Notes under the pieces: model-generated
Seen by the model: the letters and a program-made list of their open reading frames with translations, nothing else
Database searches by the model: none
What the model was told of the DNA's origin: nothing
NCBI RefSeq assembly: GCF_000243155.2
Contig: NC_018017.1
Coordinates: 3,038,001-3,102,000 of the forward strand
DNA length: 64,000 nucleotides
From: Desulfitobacterium dehalogenans ATCC 51507
GTDB lineage: Bacteria; Bacillota; Desulfitobacteriia; Desulfitobacteriales; Desulfitobacteriaceae
Reading direction: 5' to 3'
Program-made: the position numbers and the translations under genes
Shown: positions 9,013 to 17,679 of the stretch, piece after piece
Layout of the letters: each line of letters opens with the position of its first letter
Position numbering within the stretch: position 1 is the stretch's first letter

Positions 9013-9220
9013 TCGCTTCCTCTATTAATAATTCTTCTGTCTCCTTAGCATACTGCTGGTCAACGATTTCAATCGCAAACCCGGCATGAACCAAGACATA
9101 ATCACCTACTTGCACCTCAGGCACTAAATGGGTACCGACGATACGTTCATTGCCCATCATATCCACTTTGGCCAGCATCTCATCTATGGATACGACCCGG
9201 GCAGGAATAGCTATACACAT
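8993..9220 (-). CDS. hypC: Hydrogenase maturation chaperone HypC
   Basis: HypC/HybG chaperones carry the iron ligand complex from HypD to the large hydrogenase subunit and need Met-Cys at the N-terminus. I set the start at 9220, giving MCIAIPARVVSID (75 residues), since the essential Cys must be residue 2. An upstream GTG at 9229 would displace it. A GAGAGG site lies upstream. The start codon overlaps the hypF stop as TAATG. The 3' end overlaps hypD by 20 bp. Confidence 0.95.
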   Translation of the reverse strand: MCIAIPARVVSIDEMLAKVDMMGNERIVGTHLVPEVQVGDYVLVHAGFAIEIVDQQYAKETEELLIEEANAREEL

Positions 9221-11532
9221 TATGAGCACCTCTCATTCCCTATCAATACTTGACCTAAGGCCAGTCCTCCATCACCCGGCGGCAGCTCCTTGGCCCGGAT
9301 GGTTGGGATCGCAAAGGCTTGACATAGCGCCAATACCTTTTCCGTTAAGAGTTTATTTTGAAAGACTCCACCGGTCAACACAAGGGGATCTGCACTTTCC
9401 TGGAGCTTAAGCACCGTCCGGATAATCCCATGAGCGATGGAATCATGAAAATGATAAGCAATAAAACCGGGGTCTTTTCCCTCGAGCACATCCTGAATAA
9501 TACCCTGATATAGTTCTTTCACCTTTAGGATTAAGCACTCCCCATCCTTAGCCCACTCTAAAGGATAGCGCGGTTCAAGGTCACAAACATTTGGAGACGT
9601 TTTGCTATAAGAAAGAGCGGCTTCACTATTTCTGAAGAGCCACTGGGTAGCCTGACTCTCTAATTCAATAGCAGCCTGCCCTTCATAGGTAACTCTCGTG
9701 CAGATATCAAGCAAGGCGCTCACAGCGTCAAATAGCCTGCCTCCACTGGATGTCTCAAAGATTTGAAGTTTTTTTTCTAATTGCTGATTAAGAATCTTTT
9801 GCTCATGAGCTGGGAGCCTTTCCCATAATCTCTCCGTCATCAGCCATTCCTTTTCGGAGAGCAGCGCTTTCCCATAGGCATAAGCAATACGCAAGGGATG
9901 CTTGGCCCCAGTATCTCCTCCGGGCAAGGGCAGATATTCCAAATGAGCCAAACGCCGATATCCTTCAGCATTCCCTTTTAAAAACTCAAATCCCCAAATT
10001 TTTTGATCCTCACCCCAGCCTGTCCCATCACAAACCACGCCTAAGGTAGGGGCTGTTATGCCATGCTCTCCCAAGACACTCACTAGGTGGGCATGATGAT
10101 GCTGAACTTTTATCTTCTGAGGCCATGGACCTGCCAAGGCAAAGTTTGTGGTCTGGAAATTCGGATGCGCATCATAAGCTACCACCTCAGGAACAATTTG
10201 TACGACCTTTTGGAAGGATGCCAGCTCCTGACGAAAGCGCTGAAAGTTCTCGTACCCTTCCATATCTCCAATATACTGACTGGTAAAGGCTCTGCTCCCG
10301 GCACCCAGACAAAAGGCATTTTTCAATTCTCCGCCCACTCCCAGGATTGAAGCATTGAACTCCTTTGGACATTTTTGAGGCAGCGGAACATAACCGCGAG
10401 CCCGCCGATGAAAGACAGCCTCATCCCCAATGACCTGAACCACCGAATCATCACAGGGATGAAAAATATCCCGATTATGAAGGAGAAAATAGTCGGCAAT
10501 CCCTTTTAGATCCCGGACAGCTTCTTCATTGATATAAATCAGAGGACGACCACTGAGATTCCCGCTGGTCATAACCAAAAAATCAAAGGGTCCGTCGAAA
10601 AGCAGGGCGTGGAGCGGGGTATAAGGAAGCATCACTCCTAAGGTATGAAGTCCTGGAGCAAGCTCATAGGGCAGACCTTCCTCATCACCTTTTTTTCTTT
10701 CTAATATCACAATAGGAGCCGAAGAACTCTTTAAAAGTTCTTCCTCTTTCAACGATATCTTAAGGTATCTCTGAATGACCTCAAGGTTACGAGCCATTAA
10801 AGCAAAAGGCTTTGCTCCTCTTTCTTTACGCTGACGTAAGCGCCGGACAGCTTCCGGATTCCCTGCATCACAGACTAAGTGAAATCCGCCTAACCCCTTG
10901 ACGGCCAAAATCTCTCCCCGGGCTATTTGTTCAACACCCAGACCAGAGCAAATATCACCTTGAACATTCATAAGCTGAACAGTAGGACCGCATCGGGAGC
11001 AAGCTACAGGCTGAGCATGAAAGCGCCGGTTCAGGGGGTCTTCATATTCCTGAGCACAGACGGGGCACATGGGAAAGGCTTCCATAGTCGTGTGAACACG
11101 ATCATAGGGTACATCTCGAATAATCGTGTAGCGTGGACCGCAATTGGTGCAGTTGGTAAAGGGGTATTGATAACGTAAATTATCCGGATCCCTGAGATCG
11201 GCCAAGCAATTCCCGCAGGTCCCTATATCCGGTGAAATGAGCACATCAGCCTGTCCTTCATCCTGGCTTTGGAGGATTTCAAAACCTGGATAATTGGCAA
11301 AGGCCACTTCACGGTATTCTTGATGAGTAATTTTCGCTAAAGGAGGCACCTCTTGAAGCAAGCGCCTATAGAAGGCTGGAACTTGTGGGCCCTCAGCATG
11401 AATAGTGACTCCATGACTGGAATTATTTACCCATCCCTTAATCCCCATTTCCTGAGCTAAACGGTAGACATAGGGTCGAAAGCCTACACCTTGAACGATA
11501 CCATTGAGATGGATAAAATAAGCTGTCCTCAT
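9220..11532 (-). CDS. hypF: Carbamoyltransferase HypF
   Basis: HypF uses carbamoyl phosphate and ATP to supply the carbamoyl group that becomes the cyanide ligands. The 770-residue protein shows all parts in order. First comes an N-terminal acylphosphatase domain (GIVQGVGFRPYVYRLA). Two zinc-finger blocks of the form CX2CX18CX2C follow, starting at CGNC and CPVC. Next are a YrdC-like domain (LAVKGLGGFHLVCDA) and a Kae1-like C-terminal domain with VQHHHAHLVSVL. It is first in the hypF-hypC-hypD-hypE-DUF3842 series. No hypA, hypB or hydrogenase structural genes are in the window. Confidence 0.97.
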   Translation of the reverse strand: MRTAYFIHLNGIVQGVGFRPYVYRLAQEMGIKGWVNNSSHGVTIHAEGPQVPAFYRRLLQEVPPLAKITHQEYREVAFANYPGFEILQSQDEGQADVLISPDIGTCGNCLADLRDPDNLRYQYPFTNCTNCGPRYTIIRDVPYDRVHTTMEAFPMCPVCAQEYEDPLNRRFHAQPVACSRCGPTVQLMNVQGDICSGLGVEQIARGEILAVKGLGGFHLVCDAGNPEAVRRLRQRKERGAKPFALMARNLEVIQRYLKISLKEEELLKSSSAPIVILERKKGDEEGLPYELAPGLHTLGVMLPYTPLHALLFDGPFDFLVMTSGNLSGRPLIYINEEAVRDLKGIADYFLLHNRDIFHPCDDSVVQVIGDEAVFHRRARGYVPLPQKCPKEFNASILGVGGELKNAFCLGAGSRAFTSQYIGDMEGYENFQRFRQELASFQKVVQIVPEVVAYDAHPNFQTTNFALAGPWPQKIKVQHHHAHLVSVLGEHGITAPTLGVVCDGTGWGEDQKIWGFEFLKGNAEGYRRLAHLEYLPLPGGDTGAKHPLRIAYAYGKALLSEKEWLMTERLWERLPAHEQKILNQQLEKKLQIFETSSGGRLFDAVSALLDICTRVTYEGQAAIELESQATQWLFRNSEAALSYSKTSPNVCDLEPRYPLEWAKDGECLILKVKELYQGIIQDVLEGKDPGFIAYHFHDSIAHGIIRTVLKLQESADPLVLTGGVFQNKLLTEKVLALCQAFAIPTIRAKELPPGDGGLALGQVLIGNERCS

Positions 11533-11755
11533 AAACTTTACCCGCTTTCTGTCCTACCTAACCATGTAAATACATTCTACACTCGAAAGAGGTATTAAGT
11601 AAATAATTTTAATTTTCGGAAATTTTAAAAAGGGCTAGCCAAAGCTTGCGAAATAGGTTACAATCTTATTGTGAAATGCACATCAATCTAATTTTGTGTG
11701 GTACATTAGTTACCTTCTCATTTCACTCCTCCTCAATCTAACCCCTCTGCTCTAT

Positions 11756-11788
11756 GCCCAGCAAAGTGTTGGGCTCTTTTTATTTTTA
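11756..11788 (+). terminator. Hairpin with T-run upstream of the spore protein gene
   Basis: GCCCAGCA and TGTTGGGC form an 8-bp stem (one G-U) with a 3-nt loop, followed by TCTTTTTATTTTTAT. It lies about 85 bp before the spore protein start, in the 340-bp gap between hypF and that gene. It could end a short upstream transcript or act as an attenuator. No RNA gene is recognisable in front of it, and I see no convincing promoter in the gap. Confidence 0.5.
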
Positions 11789-11872
11789 TGTATAGAATTC
11801 TTTGATTGGGTTATTCTAATAATGACTCTTGAAGATTTCCCAAATGTTCTAATAAAAAAGGAGGCAGGTTAC

Positions 11873-12091
11873 ATGAGCAATAAAACGCCGATGGTTCCTG
11901 AATCCGAAAGACAATTGGATCAACTTAAATGGGAAGTTGCAGAAGAGCTCCATTTGGACGACGACATCCAGGAAAGAGGTTTTGCCAACATGACCACCCG
12001 AGAAGTCGGACAAATTGGTGGTAACATGGTCAAAAAGATGGTGGCATTTGCTGAAGAACAGATGGGTAAAGGCACCGATATTAAAGGGTAA
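11873..12091 (+). CDS. Small acid-soluble spore protein, alpha/beta type
   Basis: Alpha/beta-type SASPs coat spore DNA and protect it from damage. The 72-residue product contains both family blocks: LDQLKWEVAEEL near the N-terminus and RGFANMTTREVGQIGGNMVKKMV near the C-terminus. The start at 11873 is preceded by AAAAAAGGAGG. The same frame is open much further upstream, but that part is hydrophobic and lacks a ribosome site. Expression would be expected in the forespore (sigma G); I could not assign that promoter. It converges on the acyl-CoA synthetase gene across a shared terminator. Confidence 0.92.
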   Translation: MSNKTPMVPESERQLDQLKWEVAEELHLDDDIQERGFANMTTREVGQIGGNMVKKMVAFAEEQMGKGTDIKG

Positions 12092-12176
12092 AAACAAATT
12101 AAATAGTGCAAGGACATCATGACGGCCAGCATGATCTCCATGCAAATGAGGTGACTCTCTCAGAGAGCACTTACAA

Positions 12177-12210
12177 GCAAAAGAAGCGAGGTTGAACTCG
12201 CTTCTTTTGC
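12177..12210. terminator. Bidirectional terminator between spore protein and acyl-CoA synthetase genes
   Basis: A perfect 14-bp stem (GCAAAAGAAGCGAG / CTCGCTTCTTTTGC) with a 6-nt loop has a T-run on both strands. It lies between two convergent genes and can serve both. Confidence 0.85.
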
Positions 12211-12246
12211 TTAATATATTAGACTTTTCATGCCGTGCTTTCTTTA

Positions 12247-13878
12247 TCAAGCTTCCTTGGCCTGTTCTTCCAGTTTTTGTTTTTCCTCCTCAACCAGAAA
12301 TCTTCTGAGGACCTTACCAACTGCTGTCTTAGGAAGATTATCCCTGATTTCAATTTGCTTAGGAACTTTATAGGAAGCTAATTCTTTCTTCAAATAATTA
12401 AGAAGTTCTTCTTCTGTAACTTGCTGTGCCTCTCTAAGCACTACATAAGCTTTTACTTTCTCACCCCAGTATGAATCCGGAACCCCGGCACATATCGCTT
12501 CTCTGACAGCGGGATGGGCATACAATGCTTCTTCAATTTCGCGGGGATAAACATTATAGCCGCCGGTGATAATCATATCCTTTTTCCTATCAACAACATA
12601 AAAGTACCCATCTTCATCCATCCGGGCCAGATCACCAGTATACAGCCATCCGTCCCGCAGCACCGCTCTGGTTTCATTTTCTCTTTGCCAATACCCCAGC
12701 ATGACTTGGGGACCTTTTACGGCGAGCTCTCCTACTTCCCCTACAGGAAGTTCTTTATCCCCTATCTCTATATCCACAATCTTGGCCTGGGTATTGGAAA
12801 CAGGGGTTCCAATTGAGCCGACACGGGCGCTGCAGAAGGGGTTAATATGGGTCACAGGAGATGCCTCAGATAATCCATAGCCCTCCACTAATTTTCCGCC
12901 GGTCAATTCCCCAAAGCGCAGTGCGACTTCCACAGGCAAGGGAGCAGAACCGCTGACACATGCTCGTATGGAGGAAACATCAAACTCTTTAATCTTGGGA
13001 TGGTTAATCAACGCCACATACATGGTTGGCGTTCCTGGATAAAGGGTGGGCTTTTCATCGTTAATCAATTTTAAGATGAGATCCGCATCGAATTTGGGAA
13101 TAGGAATGACTGCACTCCCCCCAAAGATCGAAGTATTCATACAGACGGATAAGGCGTAGATATGAAACAGGGGGATGGCACATAAGGATTTCTCTTGTCC
13201 CGGTGTTCCTTTAAGCCATTCCCAAATCTGATAGGCATTGGCATATAGATTGCTGTGGGAGAGCATGGCACCCTTGGAAGTGCCTGTGGTTCCTCCGGTA
13301 TATTGCAACACGGCAATGTCCGTCTGTGGGTCAATATCCGGCTTGGTCCATTCAACCTCAGAATCATCACTAACGCAAGTATGGAAATCACAAGTTCCTT
13401 CTCCTTCATCCATACCCATGGCCCTTAGTCCTTCCACAAGAACCCATTTAAGAGAGGTTTCCTGACGGATTCCCTGAACTCTCGGATAAAGGGGTGCAAC
13501 TGTAATCATACCTATCGCGCCGGAATCATTCATCAGCGCTTTCAGCTCGCTTTCGACATAGAGGGGGTTGGTCTGAACCACAATGGCGCCAATTTTCATA
13601 ATGGCAAAGAAGCTAATCATCCAGGTTGCAGAGTTGGGCATATTGATAGAAATCCGGTCCTTGGGCTTTACACCAAGTCTGATTAAGGCCTTGGCTAAAC
13701 GATCGACATCCAGTTCCATGTCAGTATAAGTCCAGGTCTTACCTCCAAAAACGATAGCCGGCCGCTGTCCAAAACTTTTAGCACTGCGCTCGAACATTTC
13801 GTATAAGGATATGTTTTCGATCTCGAGAGTTTTCCGTACCCCTTCCTCATAACAATTATACCAGACCGGCTCTTTCAT
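12247..13878 (-). CDS. Long-chain acyl-CoA synthetase (FadD-like AMP-binding enzyme)
   Basis: The 543-residue protein belongs to the adenylate-forming superfamily that activates fatty or aromatic acids to CoA thioesters. The P-loop motif LQYTGGTTGTSKGAMLSH is clear. So are the later motifs GYGLSEASPV, GWLYTGDLARMDEDGYF and DRKKDMIITGGYNVYP. The C-terminal lysine lies in LPKTAVGKVLRR. Overall similarity is to long-chain fatty acid CoA ligases; the exact chain length cannot be read. The start is set at 13878 after AAAGGAGTGG. An in-frame codon 27 bp upstream would leave that site inside the gene. It appears monocistronic. Confidence 0.9.
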   Translation of the reverse strand: MKEPVWYNCYEEGVRKTLEIENISLYEMFERSAKSFGQRPAIVFGGKTWTYTDMELDVDRLAKALIRLGVKPKDRISINMPNSATWMISFFAIMKIGAIVVQTNPLYVESELKALMNDSGAIGMITVAPLYPRVQGIRQETSLKWVLVEGLRAMGMDEGEGTCDFHTCVSDDSEVEWTKPDIDPQTDIAVLQYTGGTTGTSKGAMLSHSNLYANAYQIWEWLKGTPGQEKSLCAIPLFHIYALSVCMNTSIFGGSAVIPIPKFDADLILKLINDEKPTLYPGTPTMYVALINHPKIKEFDVSSIRACVSGSAPLPVEVALRFGELTGGKLVEGYGLSEASPVTHINPFCSARVGSIGTPVSNTQAKIVDIEIGDKELPVGEVGELAVKGPQVMLGYWQRENETRAVLRDGWLYTGDLARMDEDGYFYVVDRKKDMIITGGYNVYPREIEEALYAHPAVREAICAGVPDSYWGEKVKAYVVLREAQQVTEEELLNYLKKELASYKVPKQIEIRDNLPKTAVGKVLRRFLVEEEKQKLEEQAKEA

Positions 13879-14093
13879 AATCCCCACTCCTTTGCTTATT
13901 CTCACTCTACTGAAGTCCTGACTATATCGATAATATGTGTTCTTATCATAATATTATGAATTTTCCATCTATACAAGAAATTCTCACTCAGTTGTCTTGA
14001 ATCTCTGCTTAAATGCATTATTCAACTTGCCAACGGGAGCAGAATCTTTATTTTGCAGTACCGCCAAAAGGCATGGGTTTTATAGGTATAAAA

Positions 14094-14141
14094 AGGCTCC
14101 CTTGATCGTAGGAAGAATCCTCTTTCTACCTCAAGGGAGCC
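14094..14141 (-). terminator. Terminator after the hexaheme cytochrome gene
   Basis: The arms AGGCTCCCTTGA and TCAAGGGAGCCT form a perfect 12-bp stem. The intervening bases can also pair (GTAG/CTAC). On the minus strand the stem is followed by TTTTTATA. It begins 31 bp beyond the cytochrome stop. Confidence 0.8.
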
Positions 14142-14171
14142 TATATTGGACAAAACAATTAAAAAGTCTGC

Positions 14172-15227
14172 TTATTTTTTAGCGGTATCAGGAAGCAGCT
14201 TGGTAATCAAATCGATGGCTTCCTGGTTAGTAATCTCAATCTCAGGCGTCTTTTTATCATCGCCTAATTTTTCGTAGGGAAGGGCGCCAAAGCTATGATC
14301 CTTGGTAAAATGTCCTCGTGCATCGGTGGGGTTCTTCCACATCATTTTATCAAGATCAAAGGATTTTCCTTCGTGGCACTTAGCGCAGATATCCTGAGCT
14401 TTATCCGCCTTGAGAAGCAAGCCACTGGCATTAGGTTTATGGGTTTCGTGACATGTCATACAGTTCATGGAGCTTTGTCCATGCTTGCTGGCAAAATAGT
14501 TCCGTGCTCCATAGTGAGTATTAGCTGTCCATACTCCTTTATCGTTCTTGCTGGGGTTGCTTTCGTGACAGGAATTGCAGGCGTTGGCCGCCGCTTTTGT
14601 ATCCATCGTTCCTGCCTTCGTAGTGGCGGTAACATGGTTTCCTCCAGGGCCATGACAGGATTCACAAGATACTCCATAGTCCTTTGAACTGACTTCGATA
14701 CCCGGTGAATGACAACTGCCGCATGTATAGCTTTCCGCTGTATAGTCGGGCTTGCCATCCTTGTCAACATCCGTTTCTTTCGCAGGTTTGATGACGTACT
14801 TATCTCCCGACTTTTCGAGGGAAGCAACACGATATACCTTATCTGTGAAACCTTCGGGCGCTTTGGCGACAACGTAGTGATCCATCATGACCCCATAGAC
14901 TTGGTCCTTATTGGCCAGATCGAGGTTCCCCGTCTTATCCGTAGCTTTGGAATCAAAAAGCTTGATTTGCCCCGCGGGCTGGGTTAAGGAATAATCTGAC
15001 AGAGGCTTAAAGGCACCGGCATGATGGGATTTCTCAAAATTGGTATGATATTCTGCGTGGCAGGTTTTGCAGCTGTCACTGCCCACATATTGCGCCGTCT
15101 GTTGACCCGTTGGCGGCGGAGTAACAGCTGTCCCTGGGCCAGGTTTTTGGTTCTTACAGCCTATGAGTACTGTAATAGCCAATGCGATCACTAGCAGTCC
15201 GAGTAATATTCTTCTCTTGGATTTCAA
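14172..15227 (-). CDS. Hexaheme c-type cytochrome lipoprotein
   Basis: The 351-residue product has a lipoprotein signal peptide (basic MKSKRR, hydrophobic stretch, LIGC). Six CXXCH heme sites begin at about residues 53, 169, 188, 217, 256 and 281. Spacing and the extra histidines resemble the cytochrome c-554/multiheme family rather than NrfA, and no CXXCK site is present. It is most likely an electron carrier or terminal reductase on the outer face of the membrane. Its substrate is unknown, and no partner quinol dehydrogenase lies beside it. It is flanked by terminators and looks like a single-gene unit. Confidence 0.88.
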   Translation of the reverse strand: MKSKRRILLGLLVIALAITVLIGCKNQKPGPGTAVTPPPTGQQTAQYVGSDSCKTCHAEYHTNFEKSHHAGAFKPLSDYSLTQPAGQIKLFDSKATDKTGNLDLANKDQVYGVMMDHYVVAKAPEGFTDKVYRVASLEKSGDKYVIKPAKETDVDKDGKPDYTAESYTCGSCHSPGIEVSSKDYGVSCESCHGPGGNHVTATTKAGTMDTKAAANACNSCHESNPSKNDKGVWTANTHYGARNYFASKHGQSSMNCMTCHETHKPNASGLLLKADKAQDICAKCHEGKSFDLDKMMWKNPTDARGHFTKDHSFGALPYEKLGDDKKTPEIEITNQEAIDLITKLLPDTAKK

Positions 15228-15328
15228 AATACCTTCCTCCTTTTGACCCTTTTCCTTTTTGCATTCATAAAATTAGCTTGGCATTGCTTAGTTTGTTCAT
15301 TTTCCCTAACGAATAAACACGTTTTCAT

Positions 15329-15368
15329 AAAAAGAGAAGAGAGCCTGCATTTGCTCTCTTCTCTTTTT
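15329..15368. terminator. Strong hairpin terminator
   Basis: A 16-bp stem (AAAAAGAGAAGAGAGC / GCTCTCTTCTCTTTTT) with an 8-nt loop carries a T-run in both directions. It lies between the 61-residue protein gene (15510-15695) and the cytochrome gene, so it separates their transcription. Confidence 0.8.
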
Positions 15369-15423
15369 ATAGTTATTTATAATTACCTTGTTATCTAGAT
15401 AATAAAAATCTGAAAATACAAAT

Positions 15424-15460
15424 TAAGCAGGCTACCTGTCAAATTCCAGGCGACCTGCTT
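15424..15460 (-). terminator. Second hairpin downstream of the small protein gene
   Basis: AAGCAGG and CCTGCTT are paired, with inner CCTGG/ACAGG-type pairing, ahead of an AATTTGTATTTT tract on the minus strand. The T-tract is poorer than that of the neighbouring hairpin. Confidence 0.5.
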
Positions 15461-15509
15461 ATCTTCGACCATTTTATAGCATAATGATGCTCTAAACTCC
15501 TTTATTAAG

Positions 15510-15695
15510 TTAAACTGCCAGGCTGCACTGGCTTACCTCACTAAATACCTGATATTCAGTGACCATGAAGGTTACAAAGTCGTATTTCTTCGTTTGAAGG
15601 GCGGCATATCTTTCTGCCTCTTGTTTATTAATAAAAATCTTATCTATTGAGCTGACAAAGTTGGTATCCATACATTTCACAACATAAACCTTCAT
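15510..15695 (-). CDS. Hypothetical small protein (61 aa)
   Basis: I do not recognise this protein. The start at 15695 is supported by GAGGAGTG 6 bp upstream; the same frame extends 51 bp further without a ribosome site. The product begins MKVYVVKCMDTNFVSSI and is soluble, with one central charged helix (NKQEAERYAALQTKKYDF). No signal peptide or membrane segment is visible. It stands alone, with terminators downstream. Confidence 0.55.
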   Translation of the reverse strand: MKVYVVKCMDTNFVSSIDKIFINKQEAERYAALQTKKYDFVTFMVTEYQVFSEVSQCSLAV

Positions 15696-15879
15696 CAGTA
15701 TCACTCCTCTTTTTCCCTCTCTCTTGTTAGTTATATTGTACACCAAATCTTTTCAAATAATAAGAATATTTCCGCAAGCGGCACAATATAGACCTTTTCC
15801 TGTTCAAAATTGAGGGTAAGCGGTCGATCTACATCTCTCAAAGGCTTAGTCCAGGTTGAGTGGTATGAAAACTCAGGAC

Positions 15880-16884
15880 CTATAGGAAAGAAATGTCCAC
15901 CAGATCATCCACTAATTGATCCGTGTTTACTGTTGACTTGATAAACCCATTCTTTTGGAGAAACTGTGCTGATTCCTTAAGCTCATGGATCATTTGCGAA
16001 TTAATCTGAGTAGAAAACACGAATTTCGGGTAAAGTGCCTCCACTGCTTTAGGTTCGAGCTTCAGCTGTTCACCGGCAAAAGTGTAAAACTGCTCTTTGT
16101 TCTGCTCAGCCCATTGAATACTTTCCTCATGGAGTTGGATAAAGCGTTTAACCGCCTCGGGATGATTCAAGGCAAAGTCTGATCGCGCGACGATAAAAGT
16201 TTGACCGGTAATAAATCCTTCGGCATTTTGAACTAAAATTCCTTTTCCTGAACTGATCACTTTTGTCAGGAGAGGCTCGGGCAAAATAGCTGCGTCAATC
16301 TGCCCTCCCATCATGGCAGGAGCTGCATCCACAGATTCCATGGCCACCATTTCCACGTCCGTAGGGCTTAAGTTCGCTTTTTCCAGTGCCTTGATCAGGA
16401 ACTCATGGAGCATGGTCCCCTTTTGCAGGGCTATTTTCTTACCCTTTAGATCGGCCAATGTTTTTACATTCCGATCTGTTCCAGCGACGATGGCGATCCC
16501 TTCAGGAAATTGAGAATACCCGGCAACGACCCGGATATCGTTGCCATTGGCTTTGGCCAGTAAAGCGGAAACATAGTTCATAGAGGTGCTTATATCGATA
16601 CTCTTCGAAGCCAGGGCTTCAAGCTGTGCCGGTCCCGCCGCAATCTCAGTCCATTTAAAATCGATACCCTCTGCTTGAAAAGCCTTCTCAAAATTAAGCC
16701 GATCAAGTGCAACGATAGCAGGAACGTTAATGGGCCGTGTGGAGTAAGATGCGTTAATCTGGGTTAAGGCCGGAATCCCTTTATCTTCCGGCTGGCTCCC
16801 CTTCTCTATACTGCAGCCTTGTGCTCCCAGCAAAAATAGAAAAAGACACAGTAAATAGATCAATGGTTTTCTTCTTCTTAACAA
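15880..16884 (-). CDS. ABC transporter substrate-binding lipoprotein (sulfonate/nitrate/taurine type)
   Basis: The 334-residue product has a lipoprotein signal ending at LLGAQGC. It then has the two-lobed SsuA/TauA-like binding protein pattern (ALDRLNFEKAFQAEGIDFKW, LADLKGKKIALQKGT, DAAPAMMGGQIDAAILPEP). It would capture an organic anion such as an aliphatic sulfonate; the ligand cannot be read from the sequence. It is the third gene of a permease-ATPase-binding protein operon, 26 bp after the ATPase gene. Confidence 0.9.
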   Translation of the reverse strand: MLRRRKPLIYLLCLFLFLLGAQGCSIEKGSQPEDKGIPALTQINASYSTRPINVPAIVALDRLNFEKAFQAEGIDFKWTEIAAGPAQLEALASKSIDISTSMNYVSALLAKANGNDIRVVAGYSQFPEGIAIVAGTDRNVKTLADLKGKKIALQKGTMLHEFLIKALEKANLSPTDVEMVAMESVDAAPAMMGGQIDAAILPEPLLTKVISSGKGILVQNAEGFITGQTFIVARSDFALNHPEAVKRFIQLHEESIQWAEQNKEQFYTFAGEQLKLEPKAVEALYPKFVFSTQINSQMIHELKESAQFLQKNGFIKSTVNTDQLVDDLVDISFL

Positions 16885-16910
16885 GGATCATCCTTCTTTC
16901 CTTTGCGTTT

Positions 16911-17666
16911 TTAGTTTATAGGGTTCAGGCAACTCATAATCTCTCGCTCAATGTCTATCAAGTTTTGGGAATCCGTGGTTTGCGCCAGCCTCTTCTCCTT
17001 TCCCACATCAAAGATGTGAGTAATTCGGCCGGGGGAAGGCGAAAAAACTAAGACCCGCTCTCCGAGATGAATAGCTTCATGGATATCATGAGTCACCATG
17101 ATCATGGTTTTGCCTGTAGCTCGCCAAAGCTGTAAAATCTCATCCTGCATTCGTCTTCGTGTCAGTGCATCCAATGTTGAAAAGGGTTCGTCCAAAAGGA
17201 GAATTTCCGGGTCAATGGCCAAGGCCCGGGCGATGGCTACCCTTTGGGCCATACCCCCGGATAATTCACGGGGATAGACCTGGGCAAAATCCATTAAGCC
17301 TATGAGCTCCAGGTGATGACTCACTGCCTTTTGCAAATCAGAAGCCGCGAGTCTTCCCTTGATCCCCACCCCAATGTTTTCAGCCACGGTAAGCCAAGGG
17401 AAGAGTCGTGGTTCTTGAAAAACCATCCCGCACTGCCGGCCAGGCTCGAGGACTTCATTGCCCAGAACGGACACTGTTCCAGCCGTCGGACGCTCTAAAC
17501 CCGCGATAAGACGCAGCAAGGTTGTTTTCCCACAACCGCTGGGCCCAACCAGACATACAAACTCACCCTTTGCTACAGTCATATATATATCTGCTAAGGC
17601 AGTTATATTCGTTCTGGGGGTGATAAACTCTTTCCTTAACCCATTGATCTCTAAAAGCGGCCTCAT
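16911..17666 (-). CDS. ABC transporter ATP-binding protein (SsuB/TauB type)
   Basis: The 251-residue ATPase has Walker A GPSGCGKTT, the Q-loop FQEPRLFPWLTV, signature LSGGMAQRVAIARAL and Walker B ILLLDEPFSTLD. The switch His is in MVTHDIHEA. It energises uptake by the neighbouring permease. I start it at 17666 because GAGGAG lies just before that ATG; the in-frame start at 17735 would overlap the permease gene by 56 bp. The gap to the permease stop is then 13 bp. Confidence 0.92.
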   Translation of the reverse strand: MRPLLEINGLRKEFITPRTNITALADIYMTVAKGEFVCLVGPSGCGKTTLLRLIAGLERPTAGTVSVLGNEVLEPGRQCGMVFQEPRLFPWLTVAENIGVGIKGRLAASDLQKAVSHHLELIGLMDFAQVYPRELSGGMAQRVAIARALAIDPEILLLDEPFSTLDALTRRRMQDEILQLWRATGKTMIMVTHDIHEAIHLGERVLVFSPSPGRITHIFDVGKEKRLAQTTDSQNLIDIEREIMSCLNPIN

Positions 17667-17679
17667 TTTTTCTCCTCTA

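Noticed and set aside
11696-11872. Extended N-terminus for the spore protein
   Set aside because: The frame is open but passes through a terminator-like hairpin and lacks a ribosome site; the ATG at 11873 has AAGGAGG.
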